A model generated the notes under the pieces. The model searched no databases and was not told the DNA's origin. It saw only the letters and a list, made by a program, of their open reading frames with translations. Both the position numbers and the translations under genes were made by a program. This document shows positions 1 to 8,779 of a stretch of 64,000 nt of DNA, one piece after another; the first letter of the stretch is position 1, and every line of letters begins with the position of its first letter. The DNA comes from Paenibacillus kyungheensis. Lineage in GTDB: Bacteria; Bacillota; Bacilli; Paenibacillales; Paenibacillaceae. The stretch is taken from assembly GCF_028606985.1 (NCBI RefSeq), contig NZ_CP117416.1, positions 2,828,001-2,892,000 of the forward strand, written 5' to 3'.

Positions 1-189
1 GTCTGTAACATAAATAATGTCACCTTCCTGTAAATCCTCTAACATTTTTTGAAGTTGCTCACGATCCTTTGTTGCTCCAGAAACTTTTTCTTCAAAAATG
101 ATATCCATTCCGATTTCGTTCAATTGCTGAAATTGCCTTGAAGGATTCTGGCTAGTTGAACTGACACGTATATAACCGATTTTTCGCAT
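1..189 (-). CDS. tnpR: Serine resolvase of a Tn3-family transposon (partial)
   Basis: Translation from the ATG at 189 (a tandem ATG lies at 192) begins MRKIGYIRVSSTSQNP, the N-terminus of a serine resolvase/invertase; the Ser in RVSS is the expected nucleophile. About 63 codons are visible and the gene leaves the window at position 1. Tn1546 resolvase is about 191 aa, so roughly two thirds is missing. A GAGGTGG ribosome binding site precedes the start. It is divergent from the transposase across a 146-bp region, as in Tn1546. Its role is to resolve cointegrates at the res site, and in related elements it also represses both genes. Confidence 0.9.
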   Translation of the reverse strand, partial: MRKIGYIRVSSTSQNPSRQFQQLNEIGMDIIFEEKVSGATKDREQLQKMLEDLQEGDIIYVTD

Positions 190-335
190 CATACCACCTC
201 GTTTTTGATACAAGTCTTATGAGACACTCCCTACTATGATTTTATCTGTCTACTACACTTGTATCAATAGAGTACACTCTATTGATATATAATTGAACTA
301 ATAAATTGAAAAATACAGAAATGGGATGATACTGA
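190..335. promoter_or_regulatory. Putative res site and divergent tnpR/tnpA promoters
   Basis: The short region between the divergent resolvase and transposase starts contains nested dyads. TTGATACAAGT (about 206-216) is mirrored by ACTTGTATCAA about 40 bp later. Overlapping that, TCAATAGAGT and ACTCTATTGA form a 10-bp inverted repeat around an AC centre near 268-289. Resolvase binds paired 12-bp-type inverted half sites at res, so these are the likely subsites and also overlap the promoters. The exact subsite assignment is inference. Confidence 0.6.
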
Positions 336-3302
336 ATGAAAATTGCGAGAGGTAGAGAATTGCTTACACCGGAACAGAGACAGTCTTTTATGCAAATCCC
401 TGAAGATGAATGGATATTGGGGACCTACTTCACTTTTTCCAAACGTGATTTAGAAATAGTTAATAAGCGAAGGAGGGAAGAAAACCGTTTAGGGTTTGCC
501 GTTCAATTAGCTGTTCTTCGGTATCCCGGTTGGCCATACACTCATATCAAAAGCATCCCAGATTCGGTCATACAATATATATCGAAACAGATTGGTGCTA
601 GTCCATCCTCGCTTGGTCATTATCCTCAAAGGGAAAATACACTTTGGGATCATTTGAAAGAAATTCGAAGTGAATACGACTTTGTAACTTTTACCCTGAG
701 TGAATATCGAATGACATTTAAGTACCTTCATCAATTAGCTTTGGAAAATGGTGATCCCATTCATCTACTGCATGAATGCATAGATTTTCTAAGAAAAAAC
801 AAAATTATACTGCCTGCTATCACTACACTTGAAAGAATGGTGTGGGAAGCAAGGGCGATGGCTGAAAAGAAGCTATTTAATACAGTTAGTAAATCTCTTA
901 CAAATGAGCAAAAAGAAAAGCTTGAAGAGATTATTACTTCGCAGCATCCATCTGAATCTAATAAAACGATATTGGGTTGGTTAAAGGAACCACCGGGTCA
1001 TCCTTCACCCGAAACATTTCTAAAAGTAATAGAACGACTCGAATATATACGAGGAATGGAATTGGAAACGGTACAAATTAGTCATTTGCACCGCAACCGC
1101 CTGTTGCAGCTGTCTCGCTTAGGTTCAAGATACGAGCCGTATGCATTCCGTGACTTTCAAGAAAATAAACGTTATTCGATATTAACCGTCTATTTATTAC
1201 AACTTACTCAGGAGCTAACGGATAAAGCGTTTGAAATTCATGATAGGCAAATACTTAGTTTGTTATCAAAAGGTCGTAAGGCTCAAGAGGAAATCCAGAA
1301 ACAAAATGGTAAAAAGATAAATGAGAAAGTTATACACTTTACGAACATCGGACAAGCATTAATTAAAGCAAAAGAGGAAAAATTAGATGTTTTTAAGGTT
1401 TTAGAATCGGTTATTGAATGGAATACCTTTGTCTCTTCAGTAGAAGAGGCTCAGGAGCTTGCACGTCCTGCCGACTATGATTATTTGGACTTACTGCAAA
1501 AACGGTTTTATTCACTAAGAAAATATACGCCAACGCTATTAAGAGTATTGGAATTTCATTCTACAAAAGCAAATGAGCCACTTTTACAGGCTGTTGAGAT
1601 TATCCGAGGAATGAACGAATCCGGAAAGCGAAAAGTGCCTGACGACTCACCTGTGGATTTTATTTCAAAACGATGGAAAAAGCATTTATACGAGGATGAT
1701 GGTACAACAATTAATCGTCATTACTATGAAATGGCTGTTTTAACAGAACTTCGGGAGCATGTTCGGGCAGGAGATGTTTCCATTGTGGGCAGCAGACAAT
1801 ATAGGGATTTTGAGGAATATTTGTTTTCGGAAGATACATGGAATCAATCGAAGGGGAATACGAGATTATCAGTTAGTTTATCATTTGAAGATTATATAAC
1901 AGAGAGAACTAGAAGCCTTAATGAAAGGTTAAAGTGGTTAGCTGCCAATTTCAACAAGCTAGATGGAGTTTCTCTTGAAAAAGGAAAACTGTCACTTGCA
2001 CGCTTAGAAAAAGATGTTCCAGAAGAAGCAAAAAAATTTAGCGCAAGCCTCTATCAGATACTACCAAGAATAAAGTTAACTGATTTACTCATGGATGTGG
2101 CTCATATAACAGGATTTCATGAGCAATTCACTCATGCTTCCAATAATCGAAAACCAGATAAGGAAGAAACAATCATTATCATGGCTGCCCTTTTAGGAAT
2201 GGGTATGAATATTGGCTTGAGCAAGATGGCCGAGGCCACACCCGGACTTACATATAAGCAACTAGCCAATGTATCTCAATGGCGTATGTATGAAGATGCA
2301 ATGAATAAAGCCCAAGCCATATTAGTAAATTTCCATCATAAATTACAGTTGTCCTCCAATTGGGGCGACGGTACAACATCCTCATCAGATGGTATGAGAA
2401 TGCAGCTAGGTGTTTCATCACTTCATGCAGATGCAAACCCACATTACGGGACTGGAAAAGGAGCCACCATCTACCGTTTTACTAGTGATCAATTCTCTTC
2501 TTACTACACAAAGATTATTCATACAAATTCAAGGGATGCGATTCATGTTTTGGATGGATTGTTGCACCATGAGACGGATCTAAATATAGAAGAGCATTAT
2601 ACAGACACGGCCGGTTACACAGACCAAATATTCGGACTGACTCATTTATTAGGATTTAAATTTGCTCCTAGAATAAGAGATTTATCAGACTCAAAATTAT
2701 TTACAATAGATAAAGCAAGTGAATATCCAAAATTAGAAGCCATTTTACGTGGACAAATAAATACAAAGGTCATTAAAGAAAATTATGAGGATGTTTTGCG
2801 ATTAGCTCATTCTATAAGAGAGGGAACAGTTTCAGCATCCCTTATTATGGGGAAACTAGGTTCCTATTCAAGACAAAACAGCTTGGCTTCGGCCTTACGT
2901 GAGATGGGCCGAATAGAAAAAACGATCTTTATTTTGAATTATATATCGGATGAATCATTAAGAAGAAAAATACAAAGAGGATTGAATAAAGGAGAAGCCA
3001 TGAATGGATTAGCAAGAGCTATTTTCTTCGGAAAACAAGGTGAGCTTAGGGAACGGACTATACAACATCAATTGCAAAGGGCCAGTGCCTTAAACATAAT
3101 CATTAATGCCATCAGTATATGGAATACCTTACACCTAACAAAAGCAGTTGAATATCAAAAACAGGCTAGTAGTTTTAATGAAGAATTATTGCACCATATG
3201 TCGCCTCTAGGTTGGGAACATATTAATTTGCTAGGAGAATACCATTTTAATTCCGAGAAAATGGTCTCGTTAGATTCTTTAAGACCATTGAAATTTTCTT
3301 AA
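336..3302 (+). CDS. tnpA: Tn3-family transposase, Tn1546 ORF1 type
   Basis: This 988-aa protein has the length and, as I remember it, nearly the whole sequence of the Tn1546 transposase. It starts MKIARGRELLTPEQRQ, the N-terminal DNA-binding region of Tn3 transposases, and the C-terminal half carries the DDE catalytic set: Asp in WGDGTTSSSDG (about residue 678), Asp in HYTDTAGYTD (about 757) and Glu in MGRIEKTIF (about 861). It catalyses replicative transposition between the 38-bp ends. The frame is intact and full length, so the gene looks functional. The ATG at 336 follows GGGATGATACTGA with only a weak ribosome binding site. Confidence 0.95.
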   Translation: MKIARGRELLTPEQRQSFMQIPEDEWILGTYFTFSKRDLEIVNKRRREENRLGFAVQLAVLRYPGWPYTHIKSIPDSVIQYISKQIGASPSSLGHYPQRENTLWDHLKEIRSEYDFVTFTLSEYRMTFKYLHQLALENGDPIHLLHECIDFLRKNKIILPAITTLERMVWEARAMAEKKLFNTVSKSLTNEQKEKLEEIITSQHPSESNKTILGWLKEPPGHPSPETFLKVIERLEYIRGMELETVQISHLHRNRLLQLSRLGSRYEPYAFRDFQENKRYSILTVYLLQLTQELTDKAFEIHDRQILSLLSKGRKAQEEIQKQNGKKINEKVIHFTNIGQALIKAKEEKLDVFKVLESVIEWNTFVSSVEEAQELARPADYDYLDLLQKRFYSLRKYTPTLLRVLEFHSTKANEPLLQAVEIIRGMNESGKRKVPDDSPVDFISKRWKKHLYEDDGTTINRHYYEMAVLTELREHVRAGDVSIVGSRQYRDFEEYLFSEDTWNQSKGNTRLSVSLSFEDYITERTRSLNERLKWLAANFNKLDGVSLEKGKLSLARLEKDVPEEAKKFSASLYQILPRIKLTDLLMDVAHITGFHEQFTHASNNRKPDKEETIIIMAALLGMGMNIGLSKMAEATPGLTYKQLANVSQWRMYEDAMNKAQAILVNFHHKLQLSSNWGDGTTSSSDGMRMQLGVSSLHADANPHYGTGKGATIYRFTSDQFSSYYTKIIHTNSRDAIHVLDGLLHHETDLNIEEHYTDTAGYTDQIFGLTHLLGFKFAPRIRDLSDSKLFTIDKASEYPKLEAILRGQINTKVIKENYEDVLRLAHSIREGTVSASLIMGKLGSYSRQNSLASALREMGRIEKTIFILNYISDESLRRKIQRGLNKGEAMNGLARAIFFGKQGELRERTIQHQLQRASALNIIINAISIWNTLHLTKAVEYQKQASSFNEELLHHMSPLGWEHINLLGEYHFNSEKMVSLDSLRPLKFS

Positions 3303-3338
3303 CGTTGTTAAAAATGGGGGAATCGTCTCGAAAATGTG

Positions 3339-3376
3339 CTTAGCGTTGTAAATCCGCATTTTCCTGACGCTACCCC
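3339..3376 (-). repeat. 38-bp terminal inverted repeat of the transposon
   Basis: Read on the minus strand this begins GGGGTAGCGTCAGGAAAATG and ends ACAACGCTAAG, 38 bp, starting with GGGG and ending with the TAAG typical of Tn3-family ends. It lies 36 bp past the transposase stop. From memory it equals the Tn1546 terminal repeat. The host sequence begins at 3377 (TTTGT is the candidate half of a 5-bp target duplication). Confidence 0.88.
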
Positions 3377-3606
3377 TTTGTGAAGATGATCCTAACAAGA
3401 GACAATGAATTGGATTGAAATTAGTCGTCTGTAAAATGTAAAAATAGCTTGGATTATTAGTTTACATAATGATAATTATGGAGTCTTGCAAATTTGTAGA
3501 GTTTTCGAGCATTTCACATATGGGATTTAATGTTAAATAAAACGAAAAAATCACACGATTTAACACACAATAGTGGTCGACTGGATTACTTTTAATAGAT
3601 TCTAAC

Positions 3607-3644
3607 AAAAACAGCGTATAATTTATATTATACGCTGTTTTTTT
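3607..3644. terminator. Hairpin terminator between transposon and AraC gene
   Basis: CAGCGTATAAT and ATTATACGCTG form a perfect 11-bp stem followed by seven T; A-runs on the left make it usable on both strands. The surrounding stretch 3377-3832 is AT-rich with no convincing gene, only this hairpin and the upstream region of the next gene. Confidence 0.8.
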
Positions 3645-3832
3645 AAGGGCTATATTATACGATATTACCCCATAAATCATAGGTTTATATCGTTCGCAAA
3701 CATTGTGCTTTTCGATCTCCATATCATTTTAAATACAAAAAAATACACATCACTTTAAGAGTATGTATAATAAAGGGTACCACTATATAATAGAATTCGG
3801 AATACGCTATACGTAAGGAGTTGAAGATTGAT

Positions 3833-4798
3833 ATGAAAATAAAAGACCCAGATACATCTGTTGTATCTTCAGATCTACATACCCATGCACTGGATATAGA
3901 AACTTCCAAATTAGCACATATAATCTCTACTCTTGCACCGCATGAGGGAACAGTAGATTTAAGCAAACATATCCCTGGACTGCATGTCAGTCGTTACTCT
4001 TATATCACTCCAGATACAATCAAAACCTTTTTTTCAACTTCTCTGATTATTGTTGCTCAAGGAGCCAAAGCGATTACGATAGAAAATAATATATTCTCTT
4101 TCGGCAAATCACATATGATCTTGCTACCAATCGCGTTACCATTAGATATACAGATTACAGAGACTAGTCTTTCTCACCCTTATTTGGGCATTAAATTAGA
4201 ATTGGATCCGCAGAAATTGAGTGAACTGGTATTGAAATTGCGTCCAGTGGGGCTTTCTCCAGTACGTCAACAAACGAAAGGGCATATCGCAGATACTGAT
4301 GTCAGTATGATAAATGCCGCTATTCGCTTATTAGAATGTCTGCAAAATGAAGAAGATCGTACAACCATTGCACCATTGATCTTAGAGGAAATTATGATAC
4401 GCGTATTACGCAGTCCTATTGGAGTATCTATTGCTGAAACAGGCTTTGGCGAGGTCGAAGTGCAACGAATTGCTAAAGTGATAGATTGGCTTCGAGAGCA
4501 CTTTTCACAACCGATAAAAGTTGCTGAATTAGCAGAACTAGCTCATATGAGCCCTTCTTCCTTTCATGTACATTTCAAATCTGTGACTTCAATGAGTCCG
4601 TTACAATACCAAAAAACATTGCGATTGCATGAAGCAAGACGTCTTATGTTAGCCAATGCATTAGATGCAAATACCGCATGTCGATTGGTCGGCTACATAA
4701 GCGATTCGCAATTTAGCCGGGATTATAGTCGATTTTTTGGAAATCCACCAAGTCGAGACATAGCAAAATTACGACAGAACCCACAAATGGTAGAATGA
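3833..4798 (+). CDS. AraC family transcriptional regulator
   Basis: The protein (321 aa from ATG 3833) has an N-terminal AraC_N-type ligand domain (about residues 30-190, with YSYITPDTIKTFF and GKSHMILLPIALPLD) and two C-terminal AraC helix-turn-helix motifs (about 215-310, AELAHMSPSSFHVHFK then ACRLVGYISDSQFSRDYSRFFG). AAGGAG at 3815-3820 touches a TTG at 3821 and is 12 nt from the ATG; the ATG is preferred although its spacing is long. It is followed by a terminator and then an SDR gene on the same strand. AraC_N regulators commonly control a neighbouring oxidoreductase, so the SDR at 5143 is the likely target (inference). Confidence 0.85.
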   Translation: MKIKDPDTSVVSSDLHTHALDIETSKLAHIISTLAPHEGTVDLSKHIPGLHVSRYSYITPDTIKTFFSTSLIIVAQGAKAITIENNIFSFGKSHMILLPIALPLDIQITETSLSHPYLGIKLELDPQKLSELVLKLRPVGLSPVRQQTKGHIADTDVSMINAAIRLLECLQNEEDRTTIAPLILEEIMIRVLRSPIGVSIAETGFGEVEVQRIAKVIDWLREHFSQPIKVAELAELAHMSPSSFHVHFKSVTSMSPLQYQKTLRLHEARRLMLANALDANTACRLVGYISDSQFSRDYSRFFGNPPSRDIAKLRQNPQMVE

Positions 4799-4908
4799 CT
4801 TAGTATCTTAACGAATTAACAAATGAACCGCTTAATAGTATAAACCTAATAAGCAGAAATACTTTCGCAACTCATTTATAAAGATAGAAAATAATAATTG
4901 CTACTTTT

Positions 4909-4942
4909 AACGCTCATAGTGTAATAACTGTGAGCATTTTTG
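4909..4942 (+). terminator. Terminator after AraC regulator
   Basis: GCTCATAGT and ACTGTGAGC pair around GTAATA with one mismatch and are followed by ATTTTTG. The rest of 4799-5142 holds no gene that I can see; it should contain the promoter of the SDR gene. Confidence 0.65.
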
Positions 4943-5142
4943 TGTCGCCAAAGAAATAGATGGATAGATAATAGTTGTGAAAGGATTATTTGTAGAAATA
5001 GGCAAAAAGTGAAATGGAATAGACAATGATCGCCATAACGCAAAAGCTATACTAAATGTAATCTTGTATCAACAAGAAAATAGTATAGAGATAGCGGATG
5101 ATTAGGGTCATTATTCTATCTCATTTTAGGAGGAAATTAATT

Positions 5143-6045
5143 ATGCGTATTTTTGTAACAGGTGCAACTGGATTTATCGGATCAGCTATCGTGCAGGAAT
5201 TAATCGAAGCCGGACATGAAGTACTTGGTCTTGCTCGTTCAGATGAATCGGCAACCAAACTTATCGAATGGGGAGCTACAGTACAACGTGGTTCTTTAAC
5301 AGATTTGGAAAGTCTACGACAAGGTGTAGCTGCAACAGATGGTGTGATTCATGCTGCATTTATTCATGACTTTTCAGATGTGACCTCTGCCGGAGAAATA
5401 GATCGGCTTGCAATTGAAACGATGGGTAATGAACTGGCTGGAACCAATCGACCATTTGTAGTCACATCGGTGATCGGACACCTTGCATCTAATGAGCTCG
5501 CTACTGAACATTCTTCTCCAGATCAACATTCGATGACCAAACATCGCTCTGCTTCTGAACAATTAGCTTTATCACTGTCTGCACAAGGTGTACGGGTATC
5601 TGTAATTAGACTTCCACCGTCAGTTCATGGTGAGGGAGATAATGACGGGTTTATTCCTACTTTAATTCGTATCGCTCAAAGTAAAGGAGTATCTGCTTAT
5701 ATCGAAGAAGGTCATAATCATTGGCCTGCGGTTCATCGTTTGGATGCCGTACATTTGTATCGCTTAGCTCTCGAAAAAGCTACAGCCGGTTCTATGTTAC
5801 ATGCTGTTGGAGAAGAAGGGATTTTATTAAAAGATATCGCGACAATGATTGGTCAACATCTAGAATTACCTGTTATCAGTATCCCTCTTACTGAAGCAAA
5901 AGCACATTTTGGCTGGTTGGCTCATTTCACTTCTATTGATATTCCCGCTTCAAGTCAAATGACGCAACAGCAACTGGATTGGACACCTATACACTCTACA
6001 CTTCTTGCAGACCTAGATAGAGACATTTATTTTAAAACAAAATAA
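5143..6045 (+). CDS. SDR-superfamily NAD(P)-dependent epimerase/reductase
   Basis: The ATG at 5143 follows TTAGGAGGAAATTAATT, giving 300 aa; an upstream in-frame ATG at 5098 has no ribosome binding site. The N-terminus has the Rossmann nucleotide-binding motif GATGFIG (residues 7-13), and the whole has the layout of extended SDRs. Where extended SDRs carry YxxxK, the protein reads TKHRSASEQLAL, so no obvious catalytic Tyr-Lys pair is present; subfamilies with this R.(A/S)xE pattern are widespread. Substrate unknown. It is monocistronic between terminators, downstream of an AraC regulator. Confidence 0.82.
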   Translation: MRIFVTGATGFIGSAIVQELIEAGHEVLGLARSDESATKLIEWGATVQRGSLTDLESLRQGVAATDGVIHAAFIHDFSDVTSAGEIDRLAIETMGNELAGTNRPFVVTSVIGHLASNELATEHSSPDQHSMTKHRSASEQLALSLSAQGVRVSVIRLPPSVHGEGDNDGFIPTLIRIAQSKGVSAYIEEGHNHWPAVHRLDAVHLYRLALEKATAGSMLHAVGEEGILLKDIATMIGQHLELPVISIPLTEAKAHFGWLAHFTSIDIPASSQMTQQQLDWTPIHSTLLADLDRDIYFKTK

Positions 6046-6072
6046 TAGTGTGAAAAAGATATAATCATTATT

Positions 6073-6123
6073 AAAAAAAGCGACTATCCGAATATATTCT
6101 TTATATCGGATAGTCGCTTTTTT
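6073..6123. terminator. Bidirectional terminator
   Basis: AGCGACTATCCGA and TCGGATAGTCGCT form a 13-bp stem with A-run and T-run on either side. It serves the convergent genes ending at 6045 (+) and 6158 (-). Confidence 0.9.
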
Positions 6124-6157
6124 GCTATTGATACATCATAGGTACTAGGTATACTAA

Positions 6158-7708
6158 TTACTCATCGGCTCCAATATTCACTGCACTACCCGATACTCGA
6201 TTTTGCCCATCAATATCAGCAGTTCCGATAATCGCTGTATCCGTTGATCCTTTATCTACAGCAGGTGAAGTTGTCTGAATATGATAATTATCTGCACTTA
6301 CATCTACAAACTTAGGATCTGCGAAGATGGAATGAGCATCATTACCTGATCCTGACTTGTAAGCCGCAAATCCATTGTACTCTTTGTTTTTCCAAATCCA
6401 AAATGTAGAATCACTACTACCTGAAGCAAAGTACAAATTGTATTCAACTACGTTGCCTGAATTTTTGGTATATGGATTTGTGATCAAAGCATTCGAAGAA
6501 CCAGCTACCATAATATTGTTTTTGATAACGTTATTAGAAGTATCGTATTGTACTAATAATTGTCCATTATCGTCACCTAAGGTATCGTTTTTGTACAGCG
6601 TGTTATTCACGATTTTGGAGTTAGTGGTTGAACCACGACCTGTATCATATCCACCCATCGCAATACCTGTTAAGCGGTTTTTGTAGACCATATTGCTACG
6701 AACTGTAATGTTGTCAGTTGCTTTGCCTGCATGCTCAGAAGCAATTTCGATACCGATATCGTTATTGTAACTGTAGTTACGCTCAATGATTGTATCTTTT
6801 CCACCATCTACATAAATACCATCTGCAGAATTGGTATTATTCGGTACAGGGCCATAAGATACATTATTATTAGACGTAATATTATACACTTTATTACCTT
6901 GAATCAATCCATTACGAGCTTGATCGTAAGCAACGGTTGGAGACTTGCCTTCGAATCCAATCACATCAATCCCAATGTTGTCGGCATCATGGATCGTATT
7001 ATTGAGGATTGAAAATGTATCTACATTCCCGTTTACAACTAATGCTTCACTTGTACCCAATACTAAATTATACAATTCATTTCCGCTAATTGTTAGATTA
7101 TTGATGGAAGCTGGAGCTTGGGTTCCATAGACAGCGATACCATGAGCATCCCGTCCTAACCAGATGTCTCCACTTGATGTAGATGTAGGTGTAGCTGTAC
7201 TTTTGATATCATGGATCTTATTATTAAGGATCTTAATATTGCTTCCTTTGCCATGAACATAGATACCAATTGGTAGCAAATCTTTAGTCGCTGTTTTATA
7301 ATTGCTAAGTTCTAACCCTTGAATAGTAATGTAATCGGCATTTTGAATATCAATTAATCCTTCTAATCCTGTAACACTTAATCCCGTTCCATCAATGATA
7401 GGTTTTTCAGAAGCATAGTTGCTAAACGTGATCGCTCCTGTAGAAGAGCCTGATTTGGTAATTTTCAGCTTCTGATTATAGGTACCTCCACGAATATAAA
7501 CAGTACTTCCCGCTGTAGCTACATCCGCGGCGTGTTGTAGTGTTTTCCATGGAGCATTCAATGTTCCTGCATTAGAATCACTACCACTGGTGGATACATA
7601 ATATTGCGTTTCTGCAGCTACCGCTTGAGAAGTATTCCACTGAATACCTGTGGTTACTAACAACACCATACTTGCGCCTAGCACTACTTTTTTGATGGAC
7701 TTGAACAC
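6158..7708 (-). CDS. Secreted right-handed parallel beta-helix protein, polysaccharide lyase-like
   Basis: The 516-aa protein starts at a GTG (7708) about 11 nt after GAGGAG. An N-terminal signal peptide (basic start, VVLGASMVLLVTTG core, cleavage near AVAAE, residue 30) sends it out of the cell. It then reads YYVSTSGSDSNAGTLNAPW (DUF1565-like cap), followed by many beta-helix rungs with N-rich turns (NITVRSNMVYKN, TISGNELYNL). This fold is shared by PL9-type pectate lyases, mannuronan epimerases and related carbohydrate enzymes. No catalytic residue assignment is safe, so it is best called a probable extracellular polysaccharide-active protein. Monocistronic; an upstream 110-bp spacer separates it from the sugar operon. 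Confidence 0.75.
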   Translation of the reverse strand: MFKSIKKVVLGASMVLLVTTGIQWNTSQAVAAETQYYVSTSGSDSNAGTLNAPWKTLQHAADVATAGSTVYIRGGTYNQKLKITKSGSSTGAITFSNYASEKPIIDGTGLSVTGLEGLIDIQNADYITIQGLELSNYKTATKDLLPIGIYVHGKGSNIKILNNKIHDIKSTATPTSTSSGDIWLGRDAHGIAVYGTQAPASINNLTISGNELYNLVLGTSEALVVNGNVDTFSILNNTIHDADNIGIDVIGFEGKSPTVAYDQARNGLIQGNKVYNITSNNNVSYGPVPNNTNSADGIYVDGGKDTIIERNYSYNNDIGIEIASEHAGKATDNITVRSNMVYKNRLTGIAMGGYDTGRGSTTNSKIVNNTLYKNDTLGDDNGQLLVQYDTSNNVIKNNIMVAGSSNALITNPYTKNSGNVVEYNLYFASGSSDSTFWIWKNKEYNGFAAYKSGSGNDAHSIFADPKFVDVSADNYHIQTTSPAVDKGSTDTAIIGTADIDGQNRVSGSAVNIGADE

Positions 7709-7819
7709 TTCATCATCAGCTCCTCTGAAATAGTGAATTGCGATACATTAACGTTGTTGCTTACCCCTTGTATAGCAGCATAAGTATTACAAGCTCACCC
7801 CCTTTAAAAAATAAACGCA

Positions 7820-8779
7820 TTAAGAATGACTCATCTGTATATGGTCTATCTGCTGTAAAGTAGGTAAAGCGCCTGTACCACCTACGCCTTGAGTAGATAA
7901 AGCACCACAAGCATTGGCAAATTCTAACAAAGTGGCTCTTCGATAGCCTTGCAAATATCCATAAATGATCCCGGCATTGAAACAGTCTCCTGCTCCTGTC
8001 GTATCAATAGGCGTTACCGGATAAGAGCGAATCGTAATTGGTTGCTTGGTTGCATCAACAAGTAACGAACCTTGAGAACCTAATTTTACGATCATATCAC
8101 CCATAAGATCAGGTAATTGCGTAATAACCTCTTCAATATGTGACGTATTATAAATATGCAGTATCTCTTCTTCACTTGGAATAAACAAGTTAGTGTATGT
8201 TAACAATTGCTCAATTCCTGAACGATCCCATAGATTACGAATATCCCAACCAGTATCAAAAGAAGTGCTTACGCTTAGTCGATGTGCCTGTGCAAACAAT
8301 ATTGACCAATGTTCTCTCATCTGATCTTGTAGATAGTAGGAACCGAAGTGTAGATGGTCAGCCTCACGAAGTAATGATTCTGTTACCATATCAGGTGTAA
8401 CACACGGAATACTTCCCGGATAGGTGACAAGACCCCGATCCGATGAAGTGGAAAATGATAATGTGACTCCTGTTTTGATATCGGAACGTATGTGAATATG
8501 GTCTGTATTTACACCCATTCGCTGTAATTCTTGTATACAAAACTCTCCAAAATAATCTGCTCCCACTACACTTACAAATTTCACTTCAACGCCCAGACTA
8601 ACAAGTGCACAAGCCGTAATGGCTGAAGATGACCCCAAAACGATTTCGAATTGATTGGCTACCTTTTCTCGATTCCATTCGGGTACAATATCTTCTCCAG
8701 TTAGAATCATATCGACATTCAATTCACCAACGACAACAATACTAGCAACAGGTGTATGTGATGCTTGAGTATTCATCAT
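7820..8779 (-). CDS. PfkB/ribokinase family sugar kinase
   Basis: This 319-aa protein has the ribokinase fold signatures: N-terminal GELNVDM, a Gly-rich stretch around GSSSAITACALVSLG, and the C-terminal ATP/anion-hole motif DTTGAGDCFNAG, whose Asp is the catalytic base. The start codon overlaps the stop of the GH4 gene (TAATG), so it is translationally coupled as the last gene of the sugar operon. Because the operon imports by ABC transport rather than PTS, a free sugar released by GH4 needs a kinase, and this is the candidate (inference). The substrate could be galactosamine, N-acetylgalactosamine or another hexose. Confidence 0.85.
   Translation of the reverse strand: MMNTQASHTPVASIVVVGELNVDMILTGEDIVPEWNREKVANQFEIVLGSSSAITACALVSLGVEVKFVSVVGADYFGEFCIQELQRMGVNTDHIHIRSDIKTGVTLSFSTSSDRGLVTYPGSIPCVTPDMVTESLLREADHLHFGSYYLQDQMREHWSILFAQAHRLSVSTSFDTGWDIRNLWDRSGIEQLLTYTNLFIPSEEEILHIYNTSHIEEVITQLPDLMGDMIVKLGSQGSLLVDATKQPITIRSYPVTPIDTTGAGDCFNAGIIYGYLQGYRRATLLEFANACGALSTQGVGGTGALPTLQQIDHIQMSHS

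Larger units (their letters stand above)
1..3376. mobile_element. Tn1546-type Tn3-family transposon, one end
   Basis: Divergent resolvase and transposase genes, an intervening res-like region and a terminal inverted repeat just past the transposase stop form the standard backbone of a Tn3-family replicative transposon. The 988-aa transposase, the divergent order and a terminal repeat beginning GGGGTAGCGTCAGG match what I recall of Tn1546, the carrier of vanA in enterococci. Only this end is in the window. The resolvase gene and whatever lies beyond it (van genes, other cargo, or nothing) run off the left edge. The 5-bp target duplication cannot be checked because the other end is absent. Confidence 0.88.

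Noticed and set aside
3462..3722. 86-codon minus-strand frame between the transposon end and the AraC gene
   Set aside because: It spans the terminator hairpin at 3607-3644, has no ribosome binding site and AT-biased composition without family resemblance.
6158..7708. Assignment of the beta-helix protein as a definite pectate lyase
   Set aside because: The fold is visible but no catalytic Lys/Asp/Arg set could be placed with confidence.
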